Part shown: positions 60,016-64,000 of the stretch, piece by piece
Layout: the number at the start of each line of letters is the position of its first letter
How positions within the stretch are numbered: position 1 is the first letter of the stretch
Position numbers and translations under genes: made by a program
Source: Cymodocea nodosa
Taxonomy: Eukaryota; Streptophyta; Magnoliopsida; Alismatales; Cymodoceaceae
Assembly (NCBI GenBank): GCA_036874045.1
Contig: JAZBRI010000011.1
Coordinates: 1,302,001-1,366,000 of the forward strand
Direction: 5' to 3'
DNA: 64,000 bases
The notes under the pieces: generated by a model
What the model was told of the DNA's origin: nothing
The model's input: the letters and a program-made list of their open reading frames with translations, nothing else
Database searches by the model: none

Positions 60016-60935
60016 TTTAGCTATTTATCCTCTTTTAAATCTAAAGCAATAATGATTAGACAGGTTCGTTTCTCTTCTAGAAATATATAGGTTAATTCAG
60101 GAGGTAATGGTTTTAATTCTAAATGTTGCCCATCAGAAGCAAGAGCTCCTAATTGAACATCATCATTTTCTAAATTAATTTCTTCCAGATCTCCTTCTAT
60201 ATTTATGCTTTCACTTTCCTCTAAAGTTTCAGAATTAATTTGCCTATTTAATTCTTCTTGAATCACATCATCTAACATATCTCCTTCATCCTCTAAAAAG
60301 TCTTTGGTATGTAAGGACATTTCTAACTCCTCAAACCTCTTTGGTTTGAAAATATTTAATTAAGTATCCTCATTACCATATGCTAACTTCATTTCTCCAA
60401 TTTTACAATTTATAACAGCCCCTGATGTTGCTAAAAATGGCCTTCCCAAAATTAAAGATGTATCACTATTTTTATGCTTAATTTGTTGGGAATCCAAAAT
60501 TACAATATCAATAGGATATATAAAGTTTTTTATTTTTATTAAGACATCCTCTATTTTTCCTCTAGGGTATCTTATACTTCTATCAGCTAATTGAATAACT
60601 GTACTAGTAGGAGTTAAGCCTTCTAATCCTAAGGATGCAAATATATCACTTGGCATAACATTTATACCTGCACCTAAGTCTATTAAGGTTCTTTCTAGAA
60701 TGGTATTTCCTATGGTGCATGATATAACAGGGATTCCAGGATCAGATAACTTTTTAAGAATTTTGGGCAAAAATAGGGAACTACTTTGCTCAGCTAAAAA
60801 GACATTTCTAAGAACTTTTCACTCTCTTTTCTTAGTACACGAATCCTTCAAAAATTTAGCACAAGGTGGCATTTTTTGCAATAGATCTAACAAAGGAATG
60901 TTAACTTGTACTTTTTCAAAAATTTCTCTGATTTT
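60016..60935 (-). pseudogene. pol: Athila B protease region
   Basis: Retropepsin-like: SDPGIPVISCTIGNTILERT, active site LIDLGAGINVMP (DLGA form usual in Athila), TSTVIQLADRSIRYPRGKIE, and SLILGRPFLATSGAVI. It is preceded by the conserved linker VQVNIPLLDLLQKMPPCAKF and LKDSCTKK. A stop at 60360 separates it from the acidic linker that leads to RT (ELKPLPPELTYIFLEEK). Confidence 0.87.
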
Positions 60936-61865
60936 TTCTTATTTTTCAGGTATTGTTTGTTGTAATCTTTCAGGATAGGGTGCTAAAGATTGTGATTTAA
61001 AAGATTCTTTTTCTTTCGTTTGATTTGTTTGATCATTTTTAGCCTCATTAGCAGATTCAAATTGTTCTTCAGTGATTTCTAGATTTTCAACTATTATATT
61101 TTCATTATCATTTTTATTTTTACTCTTATCCACCTTCATATTTTCATTTTAAGTTCTTGGTGGTATATCAGTTCTAGATCTTAATGTTACACATACATCT
61201 TCCAAATTTTCGTTACTCTGATGATGTTTTTGTATATCATTTTCATGATTATGATCTTCAATTGTTTTTAGTTTTAAAGTGCATTCTTTAAATTCTCTTG
61301 CATTAATATTTTCTATTTGTTGTATATTTTGCAAATTATGCAGATCTGTAACATTATAATTTTCATTGTCCCGTTGCATAACTTGTATTTTCATTGTATA
61401 TTTGTCTAATGCTTTTAATTTTCTTTCCCGATCATCTAATCTCAATGCATTCAATTTTTGATCAATTTTCATTATGGTTTTTTTAGTTTCGTAAATTATA
61501 TCCATTTTAAGTTCTGAATATGCTTCCTTATAGTTTAATTGATTGACTTCTTGTTGTTGACACATAAAGTATTCTAGTTTGTCCAGGTTTTGCTCTATAC
61601 TACGCTCTAGTCTGTCATACCTATCCCAAACTTCCATGTCTCTCAACATATTACACATTCTATACTGACCATCAGTTGGGTAAACTATAGGATTCTCACA
61701 CTCGGCTCTATTATATTGAGGATAATTCATTTGTTGTTCATGGGATCTAGCCATCTGCAAACGTCTTAGTTTCAAACATTTAGAAATGTCGTGACCTTCA
61801 AAATTGTAGAATTCACATATCCTAACTATAGGTTTCAAAAATCTTTGAGCATAAGCATATGCCAT
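60936..61865 (-). pseudogene. Zinc-knuckle (gag C-terminal) start of Athila B pol ORF
   Basis: The start taken is MAYAYAQRFLKP at 61865; an upstream in-frame ATG exists at 61889. It begins almost at once with a CCHC-like CEFYNFEGHDISKC, with Tyr in place of the second Cys. Then a helical, charged region (DRLERSIEQNLDKLEYFM) and TLRSRTDIPP, a motif of Athila gag C-termini. Stops lie at 61149 and 60939. It starts about 77 bp after the PBS, so the capsid part of gag is not encoded 5' of pol. Athila A has the same arrangement. Confidence 0.82.
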
Positions 61866-61941
61866 ATTCTCAATTACAGAAGAAAACACACAACACTCTA
61901 GCTATTAAAACAAAATAACTCTAACAGTTGCTTATATTAAT

Positions 61942-61959
61942 TCCCCAGCAACGGCACCA
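61942..61959 (-). other. Primer-binding site, tRNA-Asp type (Athila B)
   Basis: The reverse complement is TGGTGCCGTTGCTGGGGA, two bases off the tRNA-Asp 3' complement. AGTTTTA precedes it, as in Athila A. Confidence 0.88.
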
Positions 61960-61970
61960 TAAAACTTTTT

Positions 61971-61975
61971 TGGTT
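61971..61975 (+). repeat. Target-site duplication of solo Sirevirus LTR
   Basis: TGGTT, matched by TGGTT at 63855-63859. Confidence 0.88.
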
Positions 61976-63854
61976 TGTTAGGAATGAATGGCTTCACTAG
62001 AGGGGGGTGAATGGAGAATAGTGTGAATTTATGCCTATTTTTCACTTTACTAACTAATTTGATTAATCAGTTTGCACAAGTAATAATCAAATAAAAATAT
62101 CATGCACAGCGGAAATAAAGGTAAGAAACACAAGAGAATTTTAGGTGGTTCACGAACTCGGCTAGTCCACCCCTAAGGGTCACTTGGGCTTCACTAAGTG
62201 TCTCAACACTTATACACTTGCTTTTAGGTCGAAGCAAGAACCGACCACACAGAAGTTTTCAGTTATAAACTCCAGAAAACCAACCTCTTGAGTTTTCAGG
62301 TCAAAACTCAAACCAACAACTGAATGTAGCTTTTAAGTTGAAGCCACGAACCAAATGATCCTTCTTGGATCAGACTTTCAACACATGGAGAGTTTTAAGA
62401 ATCTTCTTGTAAATCTAACTTTCAATCGATTCTTTGTTGAACTAAATTTGAGCTTTCTTCTATATCAGTAATTGATCTGCAATGTATATTGTATCTCTGT
62501 ATGTATATGAGCAAAAAGCTATCTAAATCCGTTGTTTGTATCTTGTATATATACCTGATATGTACAACGATCATATTTTCTTCCAACGGATGTATTCTGC
62601 TATACTTACTAAATAATCAGACCTAAATATGGTAAGTTACCATTTTGTCTGATATTCAGTAAATAACCTTCCGAAAATCTTAGGCTTTCGAATGGTTATA
62701 AAAATAACTTACCGAAAAGTATCCATAACTTGCCGATTCATCACTCATGTTCTATTCTCTGAGTCACGTGAGGATTTTAAGTTGCTCACGTGTAAAGTTA
62801 AGTGTTCAGAGTCTTGTATTTAACTTACCAAAAGAGCTCCTGATTTTCAGATAGTTAACTACTGTAACTTACCGAACTTTCATTTAAGCCTCTAACAACT
62901 GTTCCTTCAAAACTGCACGTGCATAAAAACATAACTTAAGTTTTAGATAGTTAAGCCATAACTCACCGAAATTCTCTTGAGATTTTGGATAGTTATCTTT
63001 CTAACTCTCTAAAAAACCCATCTGAACATCTATCTGGAATTCTACACATGGGAAAATCATTAACTTAAGTTTCGGATAGTTAAACCATAACTCACCGAAA
63101 TTCTCTTAAGATTTTGAATAGTTATCTTTCTAACTCTCCGAAAACTTAAATGATCTTCTTTCTAGAATTCTGCACGTGGCAATTTCATAACTTAAGTTTT
63201 GGATAGTTAAACTGTAACTTATCGAAACTCTCTTTGAAATTTCGGATAGTTAACTAACTCTCTGATTTTTCTCTTTTAATCTTTGAACTTCCGACATCAC
63301 CATTTTGCACGTGCATAATAAAATGACTTAAGTTCTAGAAAGTTAAGCCTGTAACTTACCAAAAAACTCGAATAGTTATCTAACTCTCCGAAAAGAAAAC
63401 TTAGATAGTTATCTAACTCTCAAATAAGTCCTTTAAGCTTCCGTTCTATATTTCTGCATGTGATTTATTGAATGACTTAACTTTCAAATAGTTATACTTG
63501 TAACTCTCCGAAAAGTCCTTTAAGCTTCCAGATAGTTAACTCTTTAACTATCCGATCATTCAATCAACTTAACTGTCTGATATAATAACTCTCCGAAGGC
63601 TTTGTAAAATTCAGATAGTTATCCTTCTAATTGTCCAATAGTCTTGCTTCTATTTTAAACTTACTCTTCAGACCTGTAACTGTTCGATTTTCCTGTAAGT
63701 TTAAGGCAGTATTATCTGGAAACTTCTCCATCTATTCATCTGCATGGAATTTGTTCTATCTACCTTCTGATCTAATGCTGCACTGACTTAACTGTGAAAT
63801 ACAATATGTTTCCTCACATAGGTTTTGCATTATCAAAATACTAGGGTCCTAACA
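61976..63854 (-). repeat. Solo Sirevirus-type LTR (1879 bp)
   Basis: TGTTAGG...CCTAACA ends with perfect TGGTT duplications. The reverse complement ends in CACCCCCCTCTAGTGAAGCC, Sirevirus-like, and begins TGTTAGGACCCTAGTATTTT, resembling the S3 LTR start. It holds a tandem array of ~129-bp modules (62787-63480). It sits between the PBS and 5' LTR of Athila B. Confidence 0.93.
62787..63480 (-). repeat. Tandem ~129-bp G-box/CTTAAG modules in solo LTR
   Basis: G-box-like cores at 62787, 62916, 63045, 63173, 63308 and 63457 (spacings 129, 129, 128, 135, 149). From the second on, a CTTAAG-type site starts 18-19 bp later (62935, 63064, 63191, 63327, 63476). Units also carry GATAGTTA and AACTCTCCGAAA arms. 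Confidence 0.85.
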
Positions 63855-63882
63855 TGGTTACCTAGCATGACACTAGAAAACT
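63855..63882 (-). other. Short leader between solo LTR and Athila B 5' LTR
   Basis: Remnant of the LTR-to-PBS interval of Athila B, starting with the TGGTT duplication. Nothing else seen. Confidence 0.7.
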
Positions 63883-64000
63883 TGTTTGGATCTCCAGCAA
63901 CGCATTAGAAAAACATTGATTTGATAACTTCTGTTTTTACTTAGTTAATTTAACTTTATGCCTATTCCTTTTTTAGAAATAAACAAACAACCTTTCTCAC
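63883..64000 (-). repeat. Athila B 5' LTR (inner end only)
   Basis: TGTTTGGATCTCC then sequence matching the first 120 bp of the solo Athila LTR at 18176. It continues past the window edge. Confidence 0.88.

Larger units (their letters stand above)
50082..61975 (-). mobile_element. Athila-type Ty3 element, copy B, unusual gene order
   Basis: Minus-strand order: PBS (61942-61959), zinc-knuckle-protease-RT-RNase H-integrase, accessory ORF, gag capsid ORF, F-box ORF, then a purine-rich signature (50411-50450). The 5' LTR start is at 63883, displaced by a solo LTR. The 3' LTR is not in the window because S5 abuts at 50081. The canonical order puts gag first, so this order is atypical. Confidence 0.75.

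Noticed and set aside
1..64000. tRNA or rRNA genes
   Set aside because: Only tRNA-complementary primer sites next to LTRs were seen; no cloverleaf-like gene or rRNA stretch was recognised by eye.

Overview
The window is repeat-rich, AT-rich nuclear DNA of a flowering plant. It is almost wholly nested, decayed LTR retrotransposons. The evidence is plant tRNA-Met and tRNA-Asp primer-binding sites, Sirevirus-type and Tork/Tnt1-type Ty1/copia polyproteins, an Athila-type Ty3 polyprotein, and plant-specific accessory ORFs. The species cannot be told from the sequence. No intact host gene was found. The only host-like coding sequence is an F-box gene with one in-frame stop, and it appears to lie inside the Ty3 element.

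Layout, left to right. S1 (1-5074, minus) is a Sirevirus fragment with an accessory ORF and RT/RNase H. Athila copy A (5075-7770, plus) has an LTR, a tRNA-Asp PBS and the start of a zinc-knuckle/pol ORF. A piece of an Athila accessory ORF (7771-9670, minus) follows. C1 (9671-13886, minus) is a Tork-like copia without its 3' end. S2 (13887-18175 and 20190-20592, plus) is a Sirevirus interrupted by a perfect solo Athila LTR (18176-20189). S3 (20593-27040, plus) is a Sirevirus interrupted by C2 (27041-30591, plus, copia). C2 is interrupted by S4 (30592-42651, minus), the most complete Sirevirus. S4 is fused at about 42651 to S5 (42652-50081, plus), the 3' half of a Sirevirus. Athila copy B (50082-61975 and 63855-64000, minus) fills the rest and carries a solo Sirevirus LTR (61976-63854) between its PBS and 5' LTR.

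How the parts relate. Sireviruses S1, S4 and S5 and Athila B carry homologous accessory ORFs downstream of pol, although Ty1 and Ty3 pol genes are unrelated at this level. I take these ORFs to be the 'putative plant transposon protein' family. The Sirevirus accessory ORFs are preceded by a polypurine-like tract and a promoter-like block. In S4 that block is plainly homologous to the U3 of the Athila LTR. A short repeated module (a CACGTG-type G-box, CTTAAG, then inverted GGATAGTTA/TAACTATCC arms) recurs in LTRs and accessory-gene promoters of several lineages, with fixed internal spacing and a period of about 137 bp.

The most unusual architecture is Athila B. Its pol ORF starts directly with the gag zinc-knuckle region after the PBS, as it also does in copy A. 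A separate gag capsid ORF lies 3' of pol and of the accessory ORF, followed by the F-box ORF and then a purine-rich tract resembling the 3' end of such elements. All coding regions carry premature stops, mostly at Gln, Trp or Arg codons, as expected from methylcytosine deamination. Function today is therefore unlikely; the interest lies in the architecture.
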